Source of the DNA: Planctomycetota bacterium | GTDB lineage: Bacteria; Planctomycetota; Planctomycetia; Pirellulales; Pirellulaceae | Assembly: GCA_026692905.1 (NCBI GenBank) | Contig: JAPLNL010000033.1 | Location: 1 to 64,000 of the forward strand | Length of the DNA: 64,000 nt | Direction: 5' to 3' | Part shown: in pieces, positions 52,177 through 61,427 of the stretch | How the letters are laid out: the number at the start of each line of letters is the position of its first letter | How positions within the stretch are numbered: the first letter of the stretch is position 1 | Notes under the pieces: model-generated | What the model saw: only the letters and a program-made list of their open reading frames with translations | What the model was told of the DNA's origin: nothing | The model's database searches: none | Position numbers and translations under genes: made by a program

Positions 52177-55100
52177 TTGACGCTCCAGCATTTTCAATTC
52201 TTGCCTATCCTCTTTTGGTTTTGCGTATTTTACGCTTCTGATTGCCAGTTCGCGTTTGCGGACGAAAAAATTGACTTCAATCGCGACGTTCGGCCGATCT
52301 TGTCCGACAAATGCCTCACCTGCCACGGAGCTGATCCAAAACATGTGGAGGCAGGATTGCGACTTGATCTATCGGAATCTGCTTTCGCTACGCTCGAAAG
52401 TGCCAAACATGCGATCGTCCCTAGCCATCCTGACGACAGTGAGTTGATTCGGCGAATTCGTTTGCCGGCGAGCGATGAGCTGCGCATGCCGCCGGTCCAA
52501 TCGCATAAGAAATTATCTTCTGCAGAGATCGAAATCCTCGAACGCTGGATCGCTCAAGGAGCGGAATACAAAAAGCACTGGGCCTTTATCACTCCCGTGA
52601 GATCGAGTGTGCCGCCTGCATCAAAGCAATGGGGTGTGAACGACATCGATGCCTTCGTGTTAGCCAAGCTCAAATCGCAAGACCTATCGCCGTCCCCTGA
52701 AGCAACTCGCGAAACTCTCATTCGTCGTGCATCGCTTGATTTGACCGGCTTACCACCCTCCGGCGCTGAAGTTGAAGCCTTTGTCAAAGACGATAGTCCA
52801 ACCACGATCGCTTATGAAAAGGTAATCGATCGACTCCTGACTTCCCCCCGCTATGCGGAACGCATGACCATGTGGTGGCTCGACGGTGCGCGCTACGCTG
52901 ACAGCAATGGCTTTCAATCAGATGACCAGCGGTTCATGCACGGATGGAGAGATTGGGTTCTCAGTGCCTTCGATAGGAATATGCCATTCGACCAGTTTAC
53001 CATCGAACAGCTTGCTGGCGATTTGCTTCCGGATGCAACCATAGAACAGAAGATCGCAACCGGTTTTAACCGAAACAATCGCCAAAATAGCGAAGGCGGT
53101 TTGATCGCCGAGGAATGGCGGATAGAAGGGGTCATCGATCGTGTCGAGGCAACATCCGCTGTCTGGATGGCGTTGACGATGGGCTGCGCTCGATGCCACG
53201 ATCACAAATATGATCCGATCTCGCAAAAGGAAATGTATCAGTTTTTCTCCTACTTCAATAATGTCCCAGAGTCCGGTGTCGCATCCGCTGGCAACACCGC
53301 TCCATTGCTCCAAACTCCCGGTCTAACAGAAGTCACCAAACTCAAAGAACTCGACGGAGCCATCACATTAGCGCAACAATCGGTTCAAGATGCGGAAGGG
53401 ATGCTGGTCCCAGCCGCTTCTGCATGGGCCACGAACATCGGCCCCAGGTTGCTGCAAAGCACCAACCGTTGGCGAGTACTCGATGGCGAGTTGGCCAGCA
53501 AAGGTGGCTCGAACCTAAAATCGCAAGCGGACGGCACGATTCAAGTCTCAGGTAAAACACCCGCCTTGGATGTCTATTCTCTCTCACATAAAGCGACTCA
53601 GCCGAAAAAGGTCTCTGCTTTTCAACTTGAAGCCATCCCACACGCATCCTTGGCTGCCAACGGTTTTGGAAGAAAAGGGAACGGAAACATCGTCTTGGGT
53701 GAAGTCGAGGCGGAAATGACAACTGCGTCAAATCCCGATATTGTTGTTCCTGTCAAAATCGCTAGAGCCTTCGCGGACTATTCGCAGGCAAACTGGAATA
53801 TCTCGGCAGCAATCGATGGCAACCCTGCGACAGGATGGGCCTTGGATGGCCTAGACCCATCAAAACAAATGACACGACACGCGGTGTTTGTTTTCAGCGA
53901 ACCCGTTGCACTCGATACAGGAAGTCGTCTAACCATCCGTTTGAAACAAGAGACGCTCAGCAACCATAGCTTAGGATTATTTCGTCTTTCGGCTACAGAC
54001 GAGACAGAGATAGACGAAGCGATCTTGAGCCCATTGCCAGAACCGCTCGTCGCCGCAATCTTGGTGCCAGCAGAGAATCGTTCCGAGGAACAAAAGAAAT
54101 CGATCGTCGACTACTATCGAACGCTCTCGGAAAGTCCGGTTGCCAAAGCGACCGCAACTCGTGCGGCTGCGACAAAGGCCAAAGCAGACTTCGAAAGAAA
54201 CATCCCAACCGTGATGGTGATGCAAGAAACACCGCAACCCCGCGATTGCTTTGTGCTCGTTCGAGGGCAATATGACAAGCCAGGTGAACAGGTCTCGGCC
54301 TCGCTACCTTCGGCTCTACCACCACTGCCAAACGGAGCACCGAACAACCGGTTGGGAGTTGCGAAATGGCTCGTCGACCCATCGCATCCATTAACCTCGC
54401 GGGTCCAAGTCAATCGGTATTGGGAACTGTTCTTCGGCGTGGGAATCGTCAAGTCGAGTGAAAACTTCGGCATGCAATCGCAATTCCCAAGCCATCCAGA
54501 ACTCCTCGATTGGCTGGCAACCGAGTACATTCGACTTGGCTGGGATACCAAGGCAATGTTAAAGACCATTCTCATGAGTGCGACCTATCGGCAATCATCC
54601 AATGTCACCCCCGACTTGATGACTCGTGATCCCGAGAATCGATTGCTCGCTCGTGGGCCAAGGTTTCGTCTGCAGGCGGAACTGGTTCGGGACAACGCAC
54701 TGGCGATCAGCGGACTGTTGGTTGAGAAAGTGGGTGGTCCGCCAGTTCGACCTTATCAGCCCGAAGGGATCTGGGATGAGATCAATGTCTATGGCAATCT
54801 TCGAAATTACAAACACGACAAAGACGCCGGACTCTATCGGCGAAGTATGTATACGATCTGGAAGCGGACTAGCGCGCCGCCGAACATGTTGATCTTCGAT
54901 ATGCCAGGCCGTGAAATGTGTGTCGTCCGTCGATCGCGAACCAACACGCCCCTTCAAGCGCTCTCGCTGCTCAACGAAGTGACCTACGTCGAAGCCTCGC
55001 GGGCACTTGCCGAACGCATGCTCACCGAGGGTGGTTCGTCCAGTCAGGAACGCATTCGCTTTGCCTTTCAACTCGCGACCGCTCGTATGCCCACCGAGAG

Positions 55101-55293
55101 AGAAATCAATACCCTGTTGGCTGGTCTCGAACGGCGAAAAAAGAGCTTCGAAGCCGATCCGGAATCTGCGAAGAAACTGCTAACCGTCGGCGAAAAGAAG
55201 TCAAACGGCAATCTCGATCCGTTGGAACTAGCGGCCTACACCATTACCGCCAGCGTAATCTTGAACTTGGACGAAACGGTAACTAAGGAATAG
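52177..55293 (+). CDS. PSD1 and planctomycete cytochrome c domain-containing protein (DUF1549/DUF1553), first copy
   Basis: A signal peptide ([20 protein letters not shown]) is followed by the planctomycete cytochrome-like domain with CLTCH (Cys46, Cys49, His50), DUF1549 (about 150-360) with a second haem-like [13 protein letters not shown] (Cys337, Cys340, His341), a carbohydrate-binding-like middle part (about 430-640) and DUF1553 (about 715-1000: [52 protein letters not shown]). The start is TTG 52177. The exact role is unknown; such genes are abundant in planctomycetes and usually sit next to DUF1501, as here one base upstream. Confidence 0.95.
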   Translation: MTLQHFQFLPILFWFCVFYASDCQFAFADEKIDFNRDVRPILSDKCLTCHGADPKHVEAGLRLDLSESAFATLESAKHAIVPSHPDDSELIRRIRLPASDELRMPPVQSHKKLSSAEIEILERWIAQGAEYKKHWAFITPVRSSVPPASKQWGVNDIDAFVLAKLKSQDLSPSPEATRETLIRRASLDLTGLPPSGAEVEAFVKDDSPTTIAYEKVIDRLLTSPRYAERMTMWWLDGARYADSNGFQSDDQRFMHGWRDWVLSAFDRNMPFDQFTIEQLAGDLLPDATIEQKIATGFNRNNRQNSEGGLIAEEWRIEGVIDRVEATSAVWMALTMGCARCHDHKYDPISQKEMYQFFSYFNNVPESGVASAGNTAPLLQTPGLTEVTKLKELDGAITLAQQSVQDAEGMLVPAASAWATNIGPRLLQSTNRWRVLDGELASKGGSNLKSQADGTIQVSGKTPALDVYSLSHKATQPKKVSAFQLEAIPHASLAANGFGRKGNGNIVLGEVEAEMTTASNPDIVVPVKIARAFADYSQANWNISAAIDGNPATGWALDGLDPSKQMTRHAVFVFSEPVALDTGSRLTIRLKQETLSNHSLGLFRLSATDETEIDEAILSPLPEPLVAAILVPAENRSEEQKKSIVDYYRTLSESPVAKATATRAAATKAKADFERNIPTVMVMQETPQPRDCFVLVRGQYDKPGEQVSASLPSALPPLPNGAPNNRLGVAKWLVDPSHPLTSRVQVNRYWELFFGVGIVKSSENFGMQSQFPSHPELLDWLATEYIRLGWDTKAMLKTILMSATYRQSSNVTPDLMTRDPENRLLARGPRFRLQAELVRDNALAISGLLVEKVGGPPVRPYQPEGIWDEINVYGNLRNYKHDKDAGLYRRSMYTIWKRTSAPPNMLIFDMPGREMCVVRRSRTNTPLQALSLLNEVTYVEASRALAERMLTEGGSSSQERIRFAFQLATARMPTEREINTLLAGLERRKKSFEADPESAKKLLTVGEKKSNGNLDPLELAAYTITASVILNLDETVTKE

Positions 55294-55294
55294 C

Positions 55295-56761
55295 ATGAAC
55301 CATCAAAACCAACTGCTAAATCTTCAAGACGTCATCAATCGCCGATCGTTTTTGTCCAATGGAGCGGGCGGTCTTGGGCTCGCTGCGCTCGCTGGGCTAG
55401 CCTCAAGCGATGCCAAGGGGGACCAAGCAACACGGAATGCCGGTGGGCTCTCCGACTTGCCTCACATGGCAGCTAAAGCTAAACGTGTGATTTACTTGTT
55501 TCAGTCCGGCGCACCATCCCAAATGGAGTTGTTTGACTACAAACCGACACTGGAAAAGTATCGTGGCGAAAGTTTGCCGGACAGCATTCGCAATGGCCAG
55601 CGATTGACCGGGATGTCGTCCGGACAAACGACGTTTCCGGTCGCACCCTCCATTTTCAAATTTTCGAAAAAGGGAAAGTGCGGAACGGATTGGAGCGAAC
55701 TGATGCCGTTCACAGGCGAGTTGGTTGACGAACTCGCAATCGTTCGGAGCATGAACACCGAAGCCATCAATCATGATCCAGCCATCACGTTCTTTCAGAC
55801 GGGTAACCAATTGCCCGGCCGACCAAGCATTGGCTCGTGGTTAGCATACGGATTGGGAAGCGAAAACCAAGACTTGCCGGCCTACGTGGTTTTGACAAGC
55901 AAGGGGACCGGACGAACCGACGATCAGCCTCTTTACGATCGGCTTTGGGGGAGTGGCTTTTTGCCAACTCAGTATCAGGGAGTGAAGTTCCGAAATGCGG
56001 GCGATCCGGTACTCTATCTTTCTAACCCACCTGGCGTCGATCGTGACCTGCGACGGGCTATGCTCGATGAAGTGCGAGAGCTCAACGAACAAAAACTATC
56101 GTATTCCGGCGATCCCGAAATCACGACTCGCATCGCACAGTACGAAATGGCATTCCGAATGCAGACCAGCGTTCCTGAGTTGGCCAACGTCAAAAGCGAA
56201 CCGCAACACATTCTCGATTTATACGGCCCTGAGGTGAATATGCCGGGCAAGTACGCAGCCAATTGCTTATTGGCCCGACGCTTGGCTGAACGTGGAGTTC
56301 GGTTCATCCAGTTGTTTCATATGGGCTGGGACCACCATGGAAATCTACCCAATGCCCTCAAAGGACAATGCAAAGACACGGACCAACCCACGGCCGCCCT
56401 CATCCAAGATCTCAAGCAACACGGACTCTTGGACGATACGCTCATCATTTGGGGCGGCGAGTTCGGTCGGACGGTCTACACTCAAGGTGCATTGACGGAG
56501 AGTTACGGTCGAGACCATCATCCGCGGTGCTTCAGTTTGTTCCTCGCCGGTGGTGGCATCAAGCCTGGCATTACCCATGGGGAAACGGACGACTACTGCT
56601 ACAACATCGTCAAAGATGGAGTCCATGTTCGCGATTTGCATGCCACGATCCTGCATCAATTGGGCATCGATCATGAACGCTTCACCTATCCTTTCAATGG
56701 ACTCGACGCCAAACTAACAGGCGTCGAACCCGCTCGCGTCGTCACGGAGATTTTGGCCTAA
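55295..56761 (+). CDS. DUF1501 protein with Tat-type signal
   Basis: The N-terminus has a twin-arginine motif ([20 protein letters not shown]). The body matches DUF1501, a family with an alkaline phosphatase/sulfatase-like fold: [47 protein letters not shown] and [21 protein letters not shown], whose His and Asp residues fit a two-metal site. No reaction is established. It lies one base after the first PSD1 gene and overlaps the second by one base (TAATG), so all three should be made together and probably work in one envelope complex. Confidence 0.95.
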   Translation: MNHQNQLLNLQDVINRRSFLSNGAGGLGLAALAGLASSDAKGDQATRNAGGLSDLPHMAAKAKRVIYLFQSGAPSQMELFDYKPTLEKYRGESLPDSIRNGQRLTGMSSGQTTFPVAPSIFKFSKKGKCGTDWSELMPFTGELVDELAIVRSMNTEAINHDPAITFFQTGNQLPGRPSIGSWLAYGLGSENQDLPAYVVLTSKGTGRTDDQPLYDRLWGSGFLPTQYQGVKFRNAGDPVLYLSNPPGVDRDLRRAMLDEVRELNEQKLSYSGDPEITTRIAQYEMAFRMQTSVPELANVKSEPQHILDLYGPEVNMPGKYAANCLLARRLAERGVRFIQLFHMGWDHHGNLPNALKGQCKDTDQPTAALIQDLKQHGLLDDTLIIWGGEFGRTVYTQGALTESYGRDHHPRCFSLFLAGGGIKPGITHGETDDYCYNIVKDGVHVRDLHATILHQLGIDHERFTYPFNGLDAKLTGVEPARVVTEILA

Positions 56762-59700
56762 TGAGTCCTGCATCATCGTTGATACATAGGAGCCGTGGGG
56801 TTCTTGGGATTTGTTCATTCGCATGTGCGCTGGTTTTTAACGTTGGATTCATTTGCTCGTTGCGAGCCGACGATGATCTGTCAGCTAAGGCAGTTAAGAT
56901 CAGTCCAGCAGAGCTCGCATTCTTCGAAGAGCACATCCGCCCTCTGCTTCAAAATCGCTGTTATAAATGCCATAGCGCTGAGGCAAAAGAACTGCATGCC
57001 AATCTTTACCTGGACAATCGACCGGGTTGGCAAAAAGGTGGAGATAGCGGTCCTGCAATCGTACCAAGTAAGCCTTCAGAGAGTCTGTTTGTGCAGGTCA
57101 TTGGCTATTCTGAGGCTGCTCCAACGCAAATGCCTCCCGAAGGAAAACTGCCCGACAGAGAAATTGCACTGCTGACCAAGTGGATCGAAATGGGCGCACC
57201 GGACCCTCGAAGTGAAGCGTCAAAACATGCCAAGCAGCGAACGATCGATCTCGAATCCGAACGCCATCATTGGGCTTATCAACCTCTCAAAATCGAAACA
57301 CCACCGAGCGTTGAGCAACTCGCGGGCAGCGATCCAAGATGGTTTACAACCCCAATCGATCGATTTCTTTTGGCGAAACTCAACGAACGGGCCGTCGTAC
57401 CAAACGATCCAGCAGACAAAGTAAAGCTTATTCGGCGAGCTTATTTTGATTTGCTTGGTTTGCCGCCACCACCTTCCGAAGTGGACGCGTTCCTCAATGA
57501 TGCGGATCCGAAAGCGTATGAGAAAGTACTCGATCGATTGCTCGGCAGTCCGCACTATGGTGAGCGCTGGGGGCGACACTGGCTCGACCTCGCTCGCTTT
57601 GCCGAAAGCCACGGGTTTGAACAAGACTACGATCGACCGAATGCGTTCCACTATCGCGATTTCGTCATCCGTGCGTTGAATGAAGATATGCCCTACGACC
57701 AGTTTCTCAAATGGCAACTGGCGGGTGATGAGTTTGCACCGCGTGATCCGCTCGCGCTGGCGGCAACCGGATTCTTGGCGGCTGGCGTGCATGCGACTCA
57801 GATCACAGCCAACCAAGCCGAAAAAGAACGGTACGATGAGTTGGACGATATGGCGAGAACCGTTGGCACGACGATGCTCGGCTTGACCGTCGGATGCGCT
57901 CGCTGCCACGATCACAAATTCGATCCTATTTCCAACGCGGACTACTACGGGATGGTGAGCGCGTTCACCAAGACGGTCCGAAGCGATTTCGATGTCCCCA
58001 CCGATCCTGAGGGGGATAAAGCAAAACGCGCGACCTACGAAGCAGAGCATGCTCCCTTGGTCGCTAAGCTCGAATCGTTTGATCGAGATGAACTAGGCGA
58101 TCGTTTTGATCGTTGGCGCAAAGACAATACGGTCGTTAGCAGTGCAACATGGCTTATTCTCGAACCGATGACAGCGACTTCGTCCGGCGGCGCGACGTTA
58201 ACCAAGCAAATCGATGGCTCGTTTTTAGCGACGGGCAACAATCCCAAGTTCGACACCTACAAGTTCGTTGCTAGAACGGCCCAGAAAAGTATCACGGCGA
58301 TTCGCATCGAAGCCTTAGCGGACCCATCGATGGCGAAGAACGGACCAGGCAGAGCACCCAATGGCAACTTTGATTTAACCAACGTTAGCTTGGTTGCTCG
58401 CCCGACAAACGGCTCGGAAAAACCTCTTTCGGTCACATTGAAGAACCCGCAAGCAACCTTTGAACAAGGTGCTAACCTCAGGGTCGCATTGGCGATCGAT
58501 GATGATCCCAAAAGTGGATGGGCGGTCGACCCGCAATTTGGAAAAGACCACGCCGCGGTCTTCGAAACGAACGAAGATATTGGATTCGAGGGAGGGACGG
58601 AGTTGGAACTCACGCTGGAGTTCAATGGCAATGATCAACACAACTTCGGCAAGACGAGACTCAGTATCACAACAGCACCCAGACCAGCCAAGATTGAAAT
58701 CGGTGGCGATTTGATCGCGATCCAGGAAGCGTTCGTAGCAATTGGTGAGATGCCTATCGCGAAGGCCACTGAGTCGCAGCGTCAGTTGCTGCTCGATTGG
58801 TACAAGACGCGCGATGAAGTCCGAAAGGCTTTGGCTAAGGCCGTTGAGATGCATGCAGCCGCGAAGCCGAAACCAACATTGGTCAAGATGCTCATTTCCA
58901 GTGAGGGGGTACCGGCAGTCCGGCTGCACACGCAAGGCCCAGACTTCTACGAGAAGACATTTATCCTCAAACGAGGTGACCCAAATCAGAAGACATCCGA
59001 GGCTGAACCGCGATTCTTGACAGTGTTAACCAAACACACCGATGGTCCGAATCATTGGATTTCGGCTCCACCGTCCGGGGCAACGACGAGCTTTCGTCGA
59101 TCGGCATTGGCCAACTGGCTCACGGACACCGATAACGGAGCGGGCATGCTCGCAGCGAGAGTCATCGTCAATCGCTTGTGGCAACATCACTTTGGAAGTG
59201 GGCTCGTCGCCACCCCAAGCGACTTCGGCACGCAAGGTGCTCGGCCGACGCACCCCGAACTACTGGATTATCTGGCAAGCGAACTGATTCGTGGCGGTTG
59301 GAGACTCAAGGAGATGCATAAGCAGATGATGCTATCAGCAGCCTATCGTCAATCCTCGAAGGGCGACTCGGCAAGATTGTTGGCCGATCACGACAACACA
59401 ATGCTTTGGCGATTCACTCCACGTCGGCTAGAGGCAGAGATCATCCGAGACTCGCTGTTGTCGGTGAGCGGCAAGCTAGACGCGAAGCAGTTCGGTGCCG
59501 GAACATTGGACATGAAAATGAATCGTCGAAGCATTTACTTTTTCGTAAAGCGTAGTCAGTTGATTCCGATGATGAGTCTCTTTGACTCTCCAGACACGTT
59601 GCAGGACTTAGCGATCCGAAGCAACACGACTGTCGCACCGCAGGCGCTACTAATGCTAAACAGCCCAATCGTTCGAGAGTATGCCGAGGGTTTGGCTGGC

Positions 59701-59925
59701 AAAGCCAAGGGAGCGGGCAGTGATCTTGAGGCACAAGTGCGTGCCGTGTACCGCGAGTGTTTGTCACGAAGCCCGACGGCCTTAGAATCAACGATCGCGA
59801 TCGACTTTATTGGCCAACAACAAGCGGACTACATTACCTCCGGTGAGCCAAACGGGCATGAGTTAGCGCTCACCGATTGGTGCCAATCCATTCTGAGTCT
59901 CAACGAGTTCGTCTTCGTGGAGTGA
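56761..59925 (+). CDS. PSD1 and planctomycete cytochrome c domain-containing protein (DUF1549/DUF1553), second copy
   Basis: The layout is the same as the first copy and only moderately similar to it. A signal peptide is followed by CYKCH (Cys67, Cys70, His71), DUF1549 (about 200-400) with [13 protein letters not shown] (Cys379, Cys382, His383), a middle lectin-like part (about 480-640) and DUF1553 (about 770-1020: NRLWQHHFGSGLV, FGTQGARPTHPELLDYLA, MLSAAYRQSS, VAPQALLMLN). The start ATG overlaps the DUF1501 stop. Two diverged PSD1 genes around one DUF1501 gene is less usual than one pair. Confidence 0.95.
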   Translation: MSPASSLIHRSRGVLGICSFACALVFNVGFICSLRADDDLSAKAVKISPAELAFFEEHIRPLLQNRCYKCHSAEAKELHANLYLDNRPGWQKGGDSGPAIVPSKPSESLFVQVIGYSEAAPTQMPPEGKLPDREIALLTKWIEMGAPDPRSEASKHAKQRTIDLESERHHWAYQPLKIETPPSVEQLAGSDPRWFTTPIDRFLLAKLNERAVVPNDPADKVKLIRRAYFDLLGLPPPPSEVDAFLNDADPKAYEKVLDRLLGSPHYGERWGRHWLDLARFAESHGFEQDYDRPNAFHYRDFVIRALNEDMPYDQFLKWQLAGDEFAPRDPLALAATGFLAAGVHATQITANQAEKERYDELDDMARTVGTTMLGLTVGCARCHDHKFDPISNADYYGMVSAFTKTVRSDFDVPTDPEGDKAKRATYEAEHAPLVAKLESFDRDELGDRFDRWRKDNTVVSSATWLILEPMTATSSGGATLTKQIDGSFLATGNNPKFDTYKFVARTAQKSITAIRIEALADPSMAKNGPGRAPNGNFDLTNVSLVARPTNGSEKPLSVTLKNPQATFEQGANLRVALAIDDDPKSGWAVDPQFGKDHAAVFETNEDIGFEGGTELELTLEFNGNDQHNFGKTRLSITTAPRPAKIEIGGDLIAIQEAFVAIGEMPIAKATESQRQLLLDWYKTRDEVRKALAKAVEMHAAAKPKPTLVKMLISSEGVPAVRLHTQGPDFYEKTFILKRGDPNQKTSEAEPRFLTVLTKHTDGPNHWISAPPSGATTSFRRSALANWLTDTDNGAGMLAARVIVNRLWQHHFGSGLVATPSDFGTQGARPTHPELLDYLASELIRGGWRLKEMHKQMMLSAAYRQSSKGDSARLLADHDNTMLWRFTPRRLEAEIIRDSLLSVSGKLDAKQFGAGTLDMKMNRRSIYFFVKRSQLIPMMSLFDSPDTLQDLAIRSNTTVAPQALLMLNSPIVREYAEGLAGKAKGAGSDLEAQVRAVYRECLSRSPTALESTIAIDFIGQQQADYITSGEPNGHELALTDWCQSILSLNEFVFVE

Positions 59926-60011
59926 TAGCGAGAATCATTGATCATTGTCAAAGCCTTTACCACGAAACACTCGATCCGCCTTGAGGCCCAATTTTCTTCC
60001 TGAGGATTGCG

Positions 60012-61286
60012 ATGGACCATAAAGAATTCGCTGACGAACACATTTCCCTCGCGAGAAGGTACTTTTTGCAGCTTGGGTTATGTGGCGTGGCTCTCACTCC
60101 GACAGCCGTATTGGCGTTGGCAGGCGATAACGTGACAGCCACTCCCCCAAAGAAACAGAAGCCGGACAAAGCTGGCGCTCGTCGCGAACCCTATCTCACA
60201 CCCCAGGACGAATTCCGCGACGTCTCGCGAGGGAAACCGTTACCCCATTCCCTCTCGGAGGAAAAGAAACGTTCCGTCGGATTGACGCGTGAGACTTGGA
60301 AGCTCGAAATTCTTTCGGACCCTGACCACCCAGCCTCGGTTGGCAAGCAGTTGAGCAAGGCAGATGGCACTGCCCTCGATTTTGATGCATTGCTGAAGCT
60401 TGGAGAAAAGCACTCAATACGTTTCCTGAAAGTAATGACCTGTTTGAATTTAGGCTGCCCGCTTGGGATGGGGCTGTGGGAAGGCGTTCCGCTGCGAGAA
60501 GTGATTTGGCTGACCCAACCCAAAGAGAATATTCGGAGGGTGCACTATCATGGGTACCACAATGACGATCCAAAACAAATTTTTCGTAGTTCGCTACCTA
60601 TCGGACGTGTGTTGGAAGATCCGTTTGATTTGCCACCTGTGATTTTGTGTTATAAGCTGAATGGCGAGTGGCTCGATTCCGAACGTGGCGGGCCGGTTCG
60701 AATGGTCGTGCCTGAGGCGTACGGTTTTAAGTCGATCAAGTGGTTGTCGCATGTTGTGTTGACGAATCTTGCCCATGCCAATGACACATACGCAGAGCAA
60801 AACAACGACGTCGATAGTATGCTCAAGACGTATGCTGCAACGCTATCTATTCCGAAGGAGGTTAAGGCTGGTGAACCCATTCCAATTTCCGGTTACGCTC
60901 AAGTCGGAGCATCGGGATTGGCGCGAGTGGAAGTTTCATTGGAATCCAAAACGTTGGTGCGAAGCGAGAGCGATCCTCACTTCACTCAATGCTCTTGGAG
61001 CGATGCGCAAATGCTAGCAGCACCCCAACGTTGGGACGGACTCGTTGATGAGAAATTGCCCGCAATTACACATGGCATTGATGGGAATGGAAAACCAAAA
61101 TCTTGGCCAATGCGTTTCACCAATGCGCATTGGGCGGTGGTGCTTCCAGGTGTTGGACCGGGAGAGTATACGTTTCGATGCAGGACAATCGACGAAAAAG
61201 GCAATGCCCAACCCCTTCCACGGCCTTTTCGAAAAGGCGGTCACGCAGCAATCGAATCGATTGCAGTAACGGTAAAGGATGCCTAG
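60012..61286 (+). CDS. Tat-exported sulfite-oxidase-type molybdopterin oxidoreductase
   Basis: The N-terminus has a Tat motif (LARRYFLQLGLCGVALTP, Arg15-Arg16). The molybdopterin domain contains VMTCLNLGCPLGMGLWEGVPLREV, where Cys144 is the likely molybdenum ligand, and GGPVRMVVPEAYGFKSIKWL, a family hallmark. A C-terminal Ig-like dimerisation domain (about 275-420) has GYAQVGASGLARVEVSLE. The substrate may be sulfite or another small compound; SoxC-like and YedY-like enzymes are alternatives. It follows the PSD1 gene by 86 bases. A molybdate-type importer lies 18 kb away. Confidence 0.92.
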   Translation: MDHKEFADEHISLARRYFLQLGLCGVALTPTAVLALAGDNVTATPPKKQKPDKAGARREPYLTPQDEFRDVSRGKPLPHSLSEEKKRSVGLTRETWKLEILSDPDHPASVGKQLSKADGTALDFDALLKLGEKHSIRFLKVMTCLNLGCPLGMGLWEGVPLREVIWLTQPKENIRRVHYHGYHNDDPKQIFRSSLPIGRVLEDPFDLPPVILCYKLNGEWLDSERGGPVRMVVPEAYGFKSIKWLSHVVLTNLAHANDTYAEQNNDVDSMLKTYAATLSIPKEVKAGEPIPISGYAQVGASGLARVEVSLESKTLVRSESDPHFTQCSWSDAQMLAAPQRWDGLVDEKLPAITHGIDGNGKPKSWPMRFTNAHWAVVLPGVGPGEYTFRCRTIDEKGNAQPLPRPFRKGGHAAIESIAVTVKDA

Positions 61287-61297
61287 AGGTGTGGAAA

Positions 61298-61325
61298 GTG
61301 TCGAACGATTGTCCTCAATCGTTTA
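61298..61325. repeat. AGTGTCGAACGATTGTC repeat after the molybdoenzyme gene
   Basis: The sequence AGTGTCGAACGATTGTC (61298-61314) is nearly identical to the left arm of the inverted repeat at 29806-29882, here without an evident partner arm of the same length. It lies 11 bases beyond the stop codon. Confidence 0.6.
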
Positions 61326-61427
61326 TGCACCGGAGATAACTGACCGTTGTCGCAATGAACACGATTCGCTTGGTGTTACAATATTAGATGCGTCGCAACG
61401 ATTTGCTTTGAACAATTGGGCAGGATT

